64,000 bases of DNA from Alphaproteobacteria bacterium SO-S41 (GTDB lineage Bacteria > Pseudomonadota > Alphaproteobacteria > Micropepsales > Micropepsaceae). Location: the NCBI GenBank assembly GCA_019670725.1, contig AP024629.1, forward strand, positions 3,038,001 to 3,102,000. Reading direction: 5' to 3'. Below, piece by piece: positions 43,152 to 51,324 of the stretch (positions are counted from its first letter, which is position 1; each line of letters opens with the position of its first letter). Both the position numbers and the translations under genes were made by a program. Under the pieces are notes generated by a model. It saw only the letters and a list, made by a program, of their open reading frames with translations. It did not search any database and was not told where the DNA came from.

Positions 43152-44243
43152 TTGTCCTTCCGTTCCCTCTTCATGGCGACTGCCACCCTCGCCCTTGCCG
43201 GCGCGGGCGTGCTGCTGGCGACGCAGGACAACGTGTCCCGTGCGATCGCCGCCGACGGCCAGGAGGTGACGCTGTTCACCTTCGAGACGCTGGCGAACGA
43301 TGAATTGCTGGGCGAATACGTCGCCAAATACGGCGCCAAGCCGCAGACCCAGGTCTTCGCCGACGAAGACGAAGCCTTCGCCAAGATGCGCGCGGGCTAT
43401 GCGCCGGACGTGATGGGGCCGTGCTCGTATGAATTTGGGCGCTGGCAGGAAGCGGGCCTGCTGCAGCCGATCGACGTCACCAAGCTGAAATACTGGCCGG
43501 TGATCGCGCCGACGCTGAAGAAGATCCCGGGCGCGATGATCGACGACACGCATGCCTGGTTCGTGCCGCAATACTGGGCGCAGACCTCGATCACGTATCG
43601 CAAGGACCTGGCGCCGGAATACGCCGCCAATGAAAGCTGGCAGATTCTGTTCGACCCGAAATATCAGGGCCGCATCGCCGCGCTGGAAGGCGTCGACGAC
43701 ACGGTGACGCTGGTCGCGAAGTCGATGGGGATCGACCCCTATGCGATGAGCCCCGAGCAGTGGGCCCAGGTGCAGGACAAGCTGCGCGAACTCGTCGCCA
43801 ATGCCCGCGTCATCACCACCGACCAGTCGACCATCGCGCAGGGCCTCGCGTCGGGCGAACTCGTCGCGGCGATCACCTGGTCGGACAGCTGGGCGACCTT
43901 GAAGAATGACGGCGTCGATGTCGGCTTCATGGACCCCAAGGACACCGGCCGCTTCACCTATGTCTGCGGCTTTACGCTGCACAAGGACGCCAAGGACCTC
44001 GACAAGGCCTACACGCTGATGGACTCTGGCCTGTCGCTCGCCGCGGCGCGCTACCTCGTGACCGGCTATTCCAACGGCTCGGCGAACGCGGATGCGATGA
44101 ACCAGCTCACGGACGACGAGCTGAACAAGGCCGGCCTGCCGCGCGACGTGGAACACTTCCTGTCGACCGGCACCTTCCAGGTCCGCCTGCCGAACAAGGA
44201 CGATATCATCAAGACGTGGAACGAGATCCGCGCGGGGCTTTAA
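43152..44243 (+). CDS. Periplasmic polyamine-type binding protein (PotD/PotF family)
   Basis: 363 residues if the TTG at 43152 is used; GGAGG lies 6 bases before it. ATG 43173 is the alternative. The signal peptide runs to about residue 33. Binding-protein features: LFTFETLANDELL, FADEDEAFAKMRAGYAPDVMGPC, ITYRKDLAP, ITWSDSWATLKNDGVDV and the closing DDIIKTWNEIRAGL. Captures spermidine or putrescine for an ABC importer. Its permease and ATPase partners are probably the potB-potC-potA genes 8 kb downstream. Divergent from the PuuA-like gene. Confidence 0.85.
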   Translation: MSFRSLFMATATLALAGAGVLLATQDNVSRAIAADGQEVTLFTFETLANDELLGEYVAKYGAKPQTQVFADEDEAFAKMRAGYAPDVMGPCSYEFGRWQEAGLLQPIDVTKLKYWPVIAPTLKKIPGAMIDDTHAWFVPQYWAQTSITYRKDLAPEYAANESWQILFDPKYQGRIAALEGVDDTVTLVAKSMGIDPYAMSPEQWAQVQDKLRELVANARVITTDQSTIAQGLASGELVAAITWSDSWATLKNDGVDVGFMDPKDTGRFTYVCGFTLHKDAKDLDKAYTLMDSGLSLAAARYLVTGYSNGSANADAMNQLTDDELNKAGLPRDVEHFLSTGTFQVRLPNKDDIIKTWNEIRAGL

Positions 44244-44257
44244 TTTCCCCAACCTGT

Positions 44258-44339
44258 CGTCATGGCCGGGCCTGACCCGGCCATCCAGTAACGGCGGTTG
44301 GACACTTGCTGGATGGCCGCCTCAAGGGCGGCCATGACG
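44258..44339. repeat. Paired palindromic (REP-like) element, second copy type
   Basis: Two 31-base arms (44258-44288 and 44309-44339) are inverted relative to each other around 20 bases. They agree at their ends (CGTCATGGCCG and CGGCCATCCAG) but differ in the 9-base centre. Each arm is itself palindromic: TGGCCGGG-CCTGA-CCCGGCCA in the left arm. It shares the GTCATG/CATCCA ends with the element at 8064-8133, in the same kind of convergent intergenic setting. Confidence 0.85.
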
Positions 44340-44358
44340 GATGTAGAGACAATAGAGA

Positions 44359-44384
44359 AAGGCCCCGGAGCGATCCGGGGCCTT
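44359..44384. terminator. Strong bidirectional terminator hairpin
   Basis: A perfect 11-bp stem AAGGCCCCGGA / TCCGGGGCCTT with a GCGA tetraloop, flanked by A-rich sequence on the left and TTCTTC-type sequence on the right. It lies between the convergent binding-protein and periplasmic-sensor genes, so it can end both transcripts. Confidence 0.75.
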
Positions 44385-44391
44385 CTTCATG

Positions 44392-45021
44392 TCAGGGATT
44401 GGTTGGCGGCGGCGGCGGCGGCTCGCCTTCCGGGGGAGGCGGCGGGGGCGGCATCGCGCCGTCCGGGCCCGGCGCGCCGCCAGGCGGCGGCGTTTCGTCC
44501 GGTCCGCCGCGACGGCCAGGGCCGCCCGGACCACCGGGACCGCGATCGTCCTTGCCGGGCCGGCGGTCGCGCATCGCCTGGCGCACGCGGCCCCGTTCTT
44601 CCGGCGTCAGTGCATTCGCGATCTCGATCACCATCTCGCCGGTCGCTTCGGCGACGGCGGCGTCGGCATCGCGCATGGTCTTCAGCGCCGCGCGCAGCTT
44701 CTCGCCGTCGAACGGCTCCGCATCGACCGCGTCGCGCACACCGTCACGCGCCGTGCCGGCGGCGAGGAAGAGCGGACGCAGCTCGGCCGCATGGGCTTCG
44801 CGGATCTTTCGCACCTTGTCGCGGGCGCCGTCAGGCAGCGCGCGCTCGATCTGGCGCGGCAGCCAGAAGCCGCCCATGCCGCCATCGCCCATCGCATTGC
44901 GGAACTGGTGGACCCGCCAGGCGCCGAGCGCGAGCACCGTCAGCAGCACCACATTGATGAACAGCGAGGCATAAAGCGGCCAGCGGCGGCGGGGCCGCAC
45001 GGTCACGGTCGTATCGCTCAC
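44392..45021 (-). CDS. Periplasmic heavy-metal-sensor/Spy-CnrX-like protein with Pro-Gly tail
   Basis: 209 residues from GTG 45021, overlapping the upstream stop by four bases. N-terminal TM anchor (PLYASLFINVVLLTVLALGAW), then a helical domain (IERALPDGARDKVRKIREAHA, LTPEERGRVRQAMRD) of the LTxxQ/heavy-metal-sensor type. About 60 residues of Pro/Gly-rich low-complexity tail (GPGGPGGPGRRGG, PPPPPPPEGEPPP) end the protein. It is the third gene of an ECF sigma operon, so it probably senses envelope or metal stress and feeds the anti-sigma factor. No clear metal ligands are seen. Confidence 0.75.
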   Translation of the reverse strand: MSDTTVTVRPRRRWPLYASLFINVVLLTVLALGAWRVHQFRNAMGDGGMGGFWLPRQIERALPDGARDKVRKIREAHAAELRPLFLAAGTARDGVRDAVDAEPFDGEKLRAALKTMRDADAAVAEATGEMVIEIANALTPEERGRVRQAMRDRRPGKDDRGPGGPGGPGRRGGPDETPPPGGAPGPDGAMPPPPPPPEGEPPPPPPTNP

Positions 45022-45482
45022 AGCACGTCCTCCTCGGAAATCGTCTCGCCGCCGCTGAGCGGGGCGATGTCCGTTCCCGTATCTTCTGTCGTGGTGGCGA
45101 CCTCGCCGGATTCATTGAGGCCCAGCCGGTCGGCCGCCGCCGCCTGGACGCCGACGCCCAGCATAAGCGCGGCGCAAAGACCGAGCGCCGGACGCCACAC
45201 CGGCGTGCCGGGAAAGAGATCGCGCCACAGCGATTTCAGCCACGAGACCTTCGGACGCCGTGCCAGCACGCGCGCTGCGAGCGCCGCGCTCGGCGCTTCG
45301 ACCGGCGCCATGTTCAGCAGGCGATCCAGCGCCTCGGCCTCGGCGACCAGCGCTACGGCGCGCGGATCGCGCGCAGCGAAGGCCTGCGCCGTGATGCGTT
45401 CAGCGGGCGGCCAGTGCAGCGGCTCGGCGCCGTAAGCGTCGAGGATTTCACGCAACCGTTCGATCGTCATTCTGTCGACCAT
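45018..45482 (-). CDS. Probable membrane anti-sigma factor
   Basis: 154 residues from ATG 45482 with GAGGGGAAAC upstream. The cytoplasmic N-terminal part is helical (MTIERLREILDAYGAEPLHWP, AVALVAEAEALDRLLNM). A TM follows (WRPALGLCAALMLGVGVQA), then a short periplasmic tail. No zinc-type HxxxCxxC motif. It lies between the ECF sigma gene (14-base gap) and the periplasmic sensor gene (4-base overlap), the standard place for an anti-sigma factor; the role is inferred from that. Confidence 0.65.
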   Translation of the reverse strand: MVDRMTIERLREILDAYGAEPLHWPPAERITAQAFAARDPRAVALVAEAEALDRLLNMAPVEAPSAALAARVLARRPKVSWLKSLWRDLFPGTPVWRPALGLCAALMLGVGVQAAAADRLGLNESGEVATTTEDTGTDIAPLSGGETISEEDVL

Positions 45483-45496
45483 GTTTCCCCTCACTG

Positions 45497-46072
45497 TCAT
45501 GCCTGCGCTGTCCGAGTCGCCGATGCCCCCGCACCGGCCAGATGACGCAGTTTCTCCTTCAGCGCGCGGCGGCCGCGCGACAGCAGCGATTCCAGCGCCT
45601 CGACGCTGATCTCCAGCGTGGACGCTGCTTCGATATTGGTGAGGCCCTGATAGTGGCAGAGCGTGATGGCCGCCCTCTGGCGCGCCGGCAGGGTCTGCAG
45701 CGCGGCGTCCACGGCGAGGGCGGTCTGATTCTGCCCGAGCGTCTGTTCGGGATCGGGCGCGGTATCGGCGCGCTCCTCGATCTCGTCGAGCCCGACGCCG
45801 CGCTTCTTGCGCAGCCGGTCGTAGCAGGCATTGATCGCGACGCGGTGCAGCCACGTCTCGAATTTCGCCGCGCCGGGTTTCCAGCGGGCCGCCTGCGTCC
45901 AGACTTTAAGGAAAACGTCCTGTGCCACGTCCTCTGCCTCGGCAGAGTCGCCCAGCATCCGGCGGGCAAGCGCAGTCATCCGCGGCAAATGCCGCGCGAC
46001 CAGCCGCGATGCGGCCTCTGCGTCGCCCCGCCCCGTGGCTTCCACGAGGCCGGCGTCGGGATCCTCCACCAT
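45497..46072 (-). CDS. ECF-type RNA polymerase sigma factor
   Basis: 191 residues from ATG 46072 (GAAGGG upstream); ATG 46126 would add 18 residues but has no ribosome binding site. Region 2 is LVARHLPRMTALARRMLGD, AEDVAQDVFLKVW and FETWLHRVAINACYDRLRKKR; region 4 is LQTLPARQRAAITLCHYQGLT and ISVEALESLLSRGRRALKEKL. First gene of the sigma/anti-sigma/sensor operon. Target promoters cannot be read; no ECF consensus is obvious in its own upstream region. Confidence 0.92.
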   Translation of the reverse strand: MVEDPDAGLVEATGRGDAEAASRLVARHLPRMTALARRMLGDSAEAEDVAQDVFLKVWTQAARWKPGAAKFETWLHRVAINACYDRLRKKRGVGLDEIEERADTAPDPEQTLGQNQTALAVDAALQTLPARQRAAITLCHYQGLTNIEAASTLEISVEALESLLSRGRRALKEKLRHLAGAGASATRTAQA

Positions 46073-46432
46073 GCGCCCTTCGATTCGCGAGTTGTCGCAC
46101 CTCGATCGGAGCGATTTCTGCTCCATCTAACGCGAACACTCTCAGAATCCGTCGCCGGGGCAAACCCGCGGGCGACGTCCGTTCGGAGCACAGGGAATTT
46201 ACGCGCCTGCGGGAAACGGTCTCGGTTTACGTGAGGCAGACGAGGCTCAGCTCGCCTGCCGCCCCGCAAACGGGTGGCCGTACCGCCAGTCGCGCTCTAA
46301 ATCGCAGGCAGGCACGGTGTGCCCGCGTGCGGTCCGGAGGATCCCGACGCCAGATCTCGTGAGAGACGCCGACGGGCTCCGGTCCGACCGGAGCCCGTTC
46401 AGCATCATTGAGTTAGTTTCGTCCCAGCCGGC
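46073..46432. other. 360-base gap with secondary structure, no gene recognised
   Basis: No credible protein gene. The region upstream of the sigma gene holds an imperfect hairpin (GGCAGACGAG / CTCGCCTGCC, about 46241-46264), a GC-rich repeat area (about 46305-46330) and the strong hairpin at 46372-46398. It should contain the ECF promoter. A small RNA is possible, but no known RNA family (RNase P, SRP, 6S, tmRNA) was recognised. Confidence 0.4.
46372..46398. terminator. Hairpin terminator downstream of speD
   Basis: A perfect 12-bp stem ACGGGCTCCGGT / ACCGGAGCCCGT with a 3-base loop, 35 bases past the speD stop on the minus strand. There is no clean T-run, so strength is uncertain, but the stem is long and GC-rich. 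Confidence 0.6.
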
Positions 46433-46930
46433 TTACGCCGGCATTGCGCCGCGCTTAATCTCTTCGACGACGACACGCTTGGGCTTGAACGCCGCCTCGA
46501 AGACCGGAATGGCCAACTCAGGCTGCGCGTCGCCGCACATGAAGACGTCGAAGGCTGCAAAGCCCTTTTCCGGCCAGGTGTGGCAGGAAATGTGGCTCTC
46601 GCTCAGCACCGCAACACCCGAAATGCCGCCGTTCGGTTCGAACACGTGCGTGTGGATGTGCAGCAGCGTCGCTCCCGCCGCCTTGATGGCGTCGAGAAAG
46701 GCCTGCCGGATACGGACGTCGTCGTCCAAACCTTCGCAATCCCACAGATCGATCGTGAGATGCTGACCGGCGTACTTCACGCCGTTCTTGGTGATCCAGT
46801 AGTCCTTGGGCGCATCTACCGTTTCGGCATCATTGGCCGAAACAAGAACCGGAAGGGTCCTCGCCGGGGTCTGTACGGAAACCGCCAGTGCCTCGTTGAT
46901 CGCCACTACCTTTTTTGCAAGTCGGGCCAT
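46433..46930 (-). CDS. speD: S-adenosylmethionine decarboxylase proenzyme, short prokaryotic class
   Basis: 165 residues; a strong GGGAGGG site precedes the ATG. It decarboxylates SAM to give the aminopropyl donor for spermidine. The self-cleavage site is LSESHISCHTWPE: Ser102 after Glu101 becomes the pyruvoyl group, His107 is the processing residue, and Cys122 in DVFMCGD is the catalytic proton donor. An N-terminal extension of about 40 residues precedes the conserved core (AGQHLTIDLWDCEGL). Divergent from speE across 274 bases. Confidence 0.95.
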   Translation of the reverse strand: MARLAKKVVAINEALAVSVQTPARTLPVLVSANDAETVDAPKDYWITKNGVKYAGQHLTIDLWDCEGLDDDVRIRQAFLDAIKAAGATLLHIHTHVFEPNGGISGVAVLSESHISCHTWPEKGFAAFDVFMCGDAQPELAIPVFEAAFKPKRVVVEEIKRGAMPA

Positions 46931-47204
46931 GTTGCCCTCCCTAAAAAAGCAGCGTTATCGACAAGTGGAGTAATACGCACTCCGGTGATTCCTCGTGGGC
47001 GAACCCCGTTTGGAGAGCGGCGTATGTATGGATAGCGGCCCCCCTACGCAAGCGGTTTTTTGGGCTTTTGCGCAAAATTTCGCGGAATGTGTCGCCAAAC
47101 ATTTATGACAGTCGTGTAGCGGGCGAAATTCCTAACGATTTGTGTTTGCCGCTGCTCCGGCGCACTCCTATAAGCCGCCAAATTCCGCCGCTTGGAGATG
47201 CGCG
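46931..47204. promoter_or_regulatory. Divergent speD/speE promoter region
   Basis: 274 bases without a gene. It carries AT-rich runs unusual for the window (GGTTTTTTGGGCTTTTGCGCAAAATTT around 47050-47085, in parts) and a small hairpin GGAGT-N8-ACTCC near 46966. The AT-rich block is a likely promoter location. No known polyamine-responsive RNA was recognised. Confidence 0.4.
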
Positions 47205-48080
47205 ATGACCAAAACCTTCACCGAGACGCTGCATTCGGGGTATGCGCAGACGTTGACGATCAAAGGCGAACTGCTCGTCGACGAGCAGTCGCCTTTCCAG
47301 CGCGTGAAGTTCTTCGACACCGAGCGCAACGGCCGCGTGCTGACGCTCGACGACAACGTCCAGACAACGACGCGCGACCACCATGCCTATTCGGAAATGC
47401 TGACCCACCTGCCGATCTTCGAGCACGGCAAGGTCAAGACGGTGCTGATCGTCGGCGGCGGCGATCTCGCCATCGCGGCCGAGGCGCTGAAGCACAAGGG
47501 CGTCACCAAGGTCGTGCTGGCCGAGATCGATCCGGTGGTGATCGAGAAGTCGCGCGAGCTCTTCGCCGACATCAACAAGAAGGCGTTCAAGGACAAGCGG
47601 ATGGATATCCAGGTGGTCGACGCGTTCGACTATCTCGCCCGTCCGGAATCGAAGGGCGCCTTCGACCTCATCATCGCCGACCGCCCCGATCCGATCGGTC
47701 CGGGCGCGATCCTGTTCGCCGACGATTTCTACAAGCGCATCAAGGCGGCGCTGCGTCCCGGTGGGTTCGCCGCGTTCCAGACCGGCGTGCCGTTCTACCA
47801 GCCGGAAGAACTGACCGACACGCTGAAGCAGCTCGGCCGTCTCTTCGGTGCCGCCGGGACGTATCTCACCGTCGTTCCCACCTATATCGGCGGCTTCATG
47901 GCGCTGACCTGGGTCTCGGCCGACGGCGCGATCCTCGGCGACGCGAAGAAGGCGAAGAAGATCGAGAAGGCCTTCGCCGCCTCGGGCGTGAAGACCGAGT
48001 ACTACACTCCCGCCATCCACCAGGCCGCCTTCGCCCTCCCCGCCTGGATCGCTAAGCTGGTGCCGAAGAAGCGGAAGTAG
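47205..48080 (+). CDS. speE: Spermidine synthase (polyamine aminopropyltransferase)
   Basis: 291 residues from ATG 47205 (GGAG upstream). The N-terminal beta domain (LLVDEQSPFQRVKFFDTERNG) and RVLTLDDNVQTTTRDHHAYSEMLTHLP are typical. The SAM-type Rossmann motif is LIVGGGDLAIAAEAL, with Asp87 in GGGDL where most have GGGDG. The catalytic region reads ADRPDPIGPG (Asp159) where most have DSTDPVGP. These two changes may alter amine preference. Transfers aminopropyl from decarboxylated SAM to putrescine; speD is divergent. Confidence 0.9.
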   Translation: MTKTFTETLHSGYAQTLTIKGELLVDEQSPFQRVKFFDTERNGRVLTLDDNVQTTTRDHHAYSEMLTHLPIFEHGKVKTVLIVGGGDLAIAAEALKHKGVTKVVLAEIDPVVIEKSRELFADINKKAFKDKRMDIQVVDAFDYLARPESKGAFDLIIADRPDPIGPGAILFADDFYKRIKAALRPGGFAAFQTGVPFYQPEELTDTLKQLGRLFGAAGTYLTVVPTYIGGFMALTWVSADGAILGDAKKAKKIEKAFAASGVKTEYYTPAIHQAAFALPAWIAKLVPKKRK

Positions 48081-48086
48081 GCAGCT

Positions 48087-48989
48087 TCAGAGCCTGACGC
48101 GCGCGGCGAGGAAATCGAGAAACACCCGGACGCGGGCGGGCAGATGGCCGCCCTGGCCGACATAGACGGCGTGGATCGCTTCGATGTCGCCGGGGTTCTG
48201 CGCTTTCAACACCTCCACCAGGCGCCCGGCGCGAATATCCTTGCCGACATGGAATTCGCCGAGCCGCGCGATGCCGAGACCGGCCATCGCCATGCGCCGC
48301 ATCGTTTCACCGTCGCTGCCCAGGGCCATCGCGCGCGGCGTCCATGAGACGATGGCGCCATCCCTCCCGCGAAACGGCCAGGTGCGCACCTGGCGATGGA
48401 AGTTGAAGGCGAGGCAGTCGTGCCCAGCGAGGTCTTCGACCCTCTTTGGCGCGCCACGCCGCGCGATATAGTCCGGCGACGCCACCGTGAGGATGCGGCT
48501 CTCGCCTAGCTTGCGGGCCATCAGACGCGACTCCTTCAGCGGTCCGACGCGGATCGCAACATCCGCCCGCTCGGCGACCAGATCGACCACCATGTCGGTG
48601 AGGACGAGATCGATGACGATCTCCGGATAGAGCGCCCGGAATGCCGGCAGCAACGGGATCAGAGTCTGATGCCCAAACGGCAGGTTGGAATTGATCCGCA
48701 GCCGGCCGCGCGGACTGGCGCCCGCCGTCGCCTCGCGCTCGGCCTCGTCGATCTCGCCGAGGATGCGGTTGACGCGCTCCAGGAACGCTGCGCCCTCCGG
48801 CGTCAGTTGAATGCGCCGGGTGGAGCGCGTGAGCAGCCGCGTGCCGAGACGTGCCTCCAGCCGGGCCACCAGCTTGCTGACGCCCGAAGGTGTCATGCCG
48901 AGCGCACGGGCAGCGGCGGAGAAACTCCCCGCCTCCACGGTGCGCGCGAAGACCTCCATTTCGCCGGAGCGGTTGGTTTCGGCCGGCAT
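48087..48989 (-). CDS. LysR-type transcriptional regulator
   Basis: 300 residues. The winged helix-turn-helix is FARTVEAGSFSAAARALGMTPSGVSKLVARLE; the effector domain follows (LRINSNLPFGHQTLIPLLPAF, ADVAIRVGPLKESRLMARKLG). Subgroup of the PecT/YafC/CrgA kind. Divergent from an MFS exporter gene across about 105 bases, so it most likely controls that gene and itself. Inducer unknown. Confidence 0.92.
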   Translation of the reverse strand: MPAETNRSGEMEVFARTVEAGSFSAAARALGMTPSGVSKLVARLEARLGTRLLTRSTRRIQLTPEGAAFLERVNRILGEIDEAEREATAGASPRGRLRINSNLPFGHQTLIPLLPAFRALYPEIVIDLVLTDMVVDLVAERADVAIRVGPLKESRLMARKLGESRILTVASPDYIARRGAPKRVEDLAGHDCLAFNFHRQVRTWPFRGRDGAIVSWTPRAMALGSDGETMRRMAMAGLGIARLGEFHVGKDIRAGRLVEVLKAQNPGDIEAIHAVYVGQGGHLPARVRVFLDFLAARVRL

Positions 48990-49094
48990 ATCTATGACCT
49001 CAAGTCACAAATCATGATCTTTCCGGAACCCTAGTCGCATCGGCGGAACGTGTCCATTTTGACCGTTCCGCCAGTCGCACATCCGGATTCGACC

Positions 49095-50279
49095 ATGCCG
49101 CTCGCTCTCCTCGCCCTCGCCGCCGGCGCCTTCGGTATCGGCGTCACCGAATTCGTCATCATGGGCCTGCTGATCGAGGTCGGCGGCGATCTCGGCGTTT
49201 CGATCCCCGCGGCGGGCCTGCTGATCTCCGGCTATGCGCTCGGCGTCGTGGTCGGTGCGCCGCTGATGACGACGCTGACCGCGCGCTGGCCGCGCAAGAC
49301 GACGCTGCTGGCGCTGATGGCGGTCTTCACGCTCGGCAATCTCGCCTGCGCCCTCGCGCCCGACTACGGCACGCTGATGGCGGCGCGCATCGTGACCGCC
49401 TTCGCGCATGGTACGTTCTTCGGCGTCGGCTCGGTCGTGGCGACGACCTTGGTCGCGCCCGATCGCAAGGCCTCGGCCATCGCGATCATGTTCACCGGCC
49501 TCACTGTCGCGAACATCCTTGGCGTGCCTTTGGGCACCTGGCTCGGCCAGAGCTTTGGCTGGCGTTCGACCTTCTATGTCGTGACCGCGATTGGCGTCGC
49601 GGCATTCGCCATCATCGCCACGCTGGTGCCGGCGGACCGCGCAGCGCCGGAGCAGACGCGGCTGCGCGACGACCTCAAGGTGCTGGCGCGTCCAGCCGTG
49701 CTGCTCGGCCTCGCGACGACCGTGCTGTCGTGGATCGGCGTCTTCGCGGCCTTCACCTATATCGCGCCGCTGCTCACCGAGGTCGCGGGCTTCGACGAGG
49801 GTTCGGTGTCACCGATCCTGCTCGTCTTCGGCGCCGGACTGGTGGCGGGCAATTTCCTTGGCGGACGGCTCGCCGATCACCGCGTCATGTCGGCCGTGCT
49901 AGCGACGCTGGCCACGCTTGCCGCCGCGCTGCTGGTCATGGCCTTCGCGATCCACAGCCAGATCGGCGCCATCGCGTCCGTCTTCCTGCTCGGCGTCGCC
50001 GGCTTCGCGACCGTGCCGCCGCTGCAGATGTGGGTGCTGAACAAGGCCGAGGGCGCGGGCCAGAGCCTCGCCTCGAGCTTCAACATCGCCGCCTTCAATC
50101 TCGGCAATGCGATCGGCGCGTGGCTGGGCGGTGCGGTGATTGCGGGCGGCTTCGGCCTCGCCGCCCTGCCCTATGTGGCCGCCTTGGCGCCGCTTGGTGC
50201 ATTCGTTCTGGCGCTGCTGTCGCGGCGGCTGGAGACGCGCTCTGCGCCGGCCGCCGCGCCGCTCTGCCCTCAGGCGTAG
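49095..50279 (+). CDS. MFS efflux transporter, AraJ/DHA1 type
   Basis: 394 residues from ATG 49095 (MPLALLALAAGAFGIGVTEF, the usual AraJ-like start); GTG 49050 would add 15 residues. Twelve TMs are expected. The DHA1 loop motif between TM2 and TM3 appears as GAPLMTTLTARWPRKTTLL, and TM4-5 has FAHGTFFGVGSVVATTLVAPDRKA. Probably a drug/H+ or sugar efflux pump under the divergent LysR regulator. It overlaps the convergent beta-lactamase gene by 10 bases. Confidence 0.88.
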   Translation: MPLALLALAAGAFGIGVTEFVIMGLLIEVGGDLGVSIPAAGLLISGYALGVVVGAPLMTTLTARWPRKTTLLALMAVFTLGNLACALAPDYGTLMAARIVTAFAHGTFFGVGSVVATTLVAPDRKASAIAIMFTGLTVANILGVPLGTWLGQSFGWRSTFYVVTAIGVAAFAIIATLVPADRAAPEQTRLRDDLKVLARPAVLLGLATTVLSWIGVFAAFTYIAPLLTEVAGFDEGSVSPILLVFGAGLVAGNFLGGRLADHRVMSAVLATLATLAAALLVMAFAIHSQIGAIASVFLLGVAGFATVPPLQMWVLNKAEGAGQSLASSFNIAAFNLGNAIGAWLGGAVIAGGFGLAALPYVAALAPLGAFVLALLSRRLETRSAPAAAPLCPQA

Positions 50280-51214
50280 GTCGCCGCGATCCGCCCGACC
50301 TCGGCGAGGATCGTCGCGTTCTCCTTCATCGTGCGTCCCTTGCGGTCGTAATAGACCGTGACGATCAGCGGCGCGCGGCCGGGCGGCCAGATGATCGCGA
50401 TGTCGTTGGTCGGGCCGTCCTCGCCGGTGCCGGTCTTGTGGCCGATGATCCAGTCGCCCGGCAGGCCTTTGCGGATTCGATCAGGCCCCGTCGTCGTCGC
50501 CTTTATCCAGCCGGTCAGGATCTCGCGCGAGGCGGGTGTCAGGGCATTGCCCAGCAAGATGGCCTGCATCGTCGCGGCCATGGCGGCGGGCGAGGTCGTG
50601 TCGCGCGTATCGCCCTTGGCGACATCGGCATTGTTCATGTGCGGCTCGAAGCGGTCGAGGCGCGTGACGCTGTCGCCGAGCCCGCGCAGGAAGACCGTTA
50701 CGAACTCCGGACCGCCGCACTCCTTCAGCAGCAGATTGGCGGCGGCGTTGTCGCTGGTGGTGATCGTGGCGTGGCACAGTTCGCCGATCGTCATGGTCTG
50801 GCCGACATGCTTCGCCGTCGTGTCCGAGTTGGGCACGATGTCGCTCTTGGCCACAGGGATGGCGCGATCGAGGCTGATGTCGCCCGCATCCATGCGCTGC
50901 AGGATCGCCGCCGCCAGCACGAACTTGAACGTCGAGCAGAGCGCGAAGAGTTCGTCCGCGCGATGGCCATAGCTCTGCCCCGTCCCGGTATCGCGCACCG
51001 CGACGCCCAGCCGCCCGCCTTCACGGCCCTCAAGCGCGGCGAGCGCGCCGACGGGATCCTTGTGCAGCGGCTCGGCCTCGGCGGCGCGGGCCGACAGGCG
51101 CAGACCGCCGACCACCGCAAACCCGGCCAAAGCAGGAAGGAAGGCTGCCAAAGACGCGCGGCGGGTCAGTCCCCGGCGCGCCGTGAATTCGGTCTTAGGA
51201 TTAGTTTTCTTCAT
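50270..51214 (-). CDS. bla: Class A beta-lactamase with Tat-type signal
   Basis: 314 residues. The N-terminus (ARRGLTRRASLAAFLPALAG) has twin arginines before a hydrophobic stretch. All class A motifs are intact: S-T-F-K at Ser94-Lys97 in LCSTFKFV, S-D-N at 154-156 in TTSDNAAAN, Glu190 in LDRFEPHMNN (Ambler 166) and K-T-G at 260-262 in GHKTGTGEDG. It should hydrolyse penicillins/cephalosporins in the periplasm. Spectrum not deducible; Cys precedes the active-site Ser as in several class A enzymes. Divergent from an AmpR-type gene. Confidence 0.95.
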   Translation of the reverse strand: MKKTNPKTEFTARRGLTRRASLAAFLPALAGFAVVGGLRLSARAAEAEPLHKDPVGALAALEGREGGRLGVAVRDTGTGQSYGHRADELFALCSTFKFVLAAAILQRMDAGDISLDRAIPVAKSDIVPNSDTTAKHVGQTMTIGELCHATITTSDNAAANLLLKECGGPEFVTVFLRGLGDSVTRLDRFEPHMNNADVAKGDTRDTTSPAAMAATMQAILLGNALTPASREILTGWIKATTTGPDRIRKGLPGDWIIGHKTGTGEDGPTNDIAIIWPPGRAPLIVTVYYDRKGRTMKENATILAEVGRIAATYA

Positions 51215-51324
51215 GACATGCCTCAGAATTTGTCGCCCGCCTGCCTCACCTCAGATATTCGGCGCCGCTGCGGCGTCGTGCAAACGATGTTATCTTGGAT
51301 CCGCCCCTAGAAAATCTAGTGCCG
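51215..51324. promoter_or_regulatory. bla/ampR-type intergenic operator region
   Basis: 110 bases between divergent starts. CTAGA-AAA-TCTAG (51307-51319) is a perfect 5-bp-arm palindrome six bases before the regulator ATG, and GGCGCCGCTGCGGCGTCG lies around 51261-51278. LysR regulators bind T-N11-A sites here in related pairs. The palindrome is the best candidate for autoregulation. Confidence 0.4.

Noticed and set aside
46931-47204. Polyamine riboswitch or leader RNA between speD and speE
   Set aside because: Small hairpins only; no recognised RNA motif and no conserved leader peptide.
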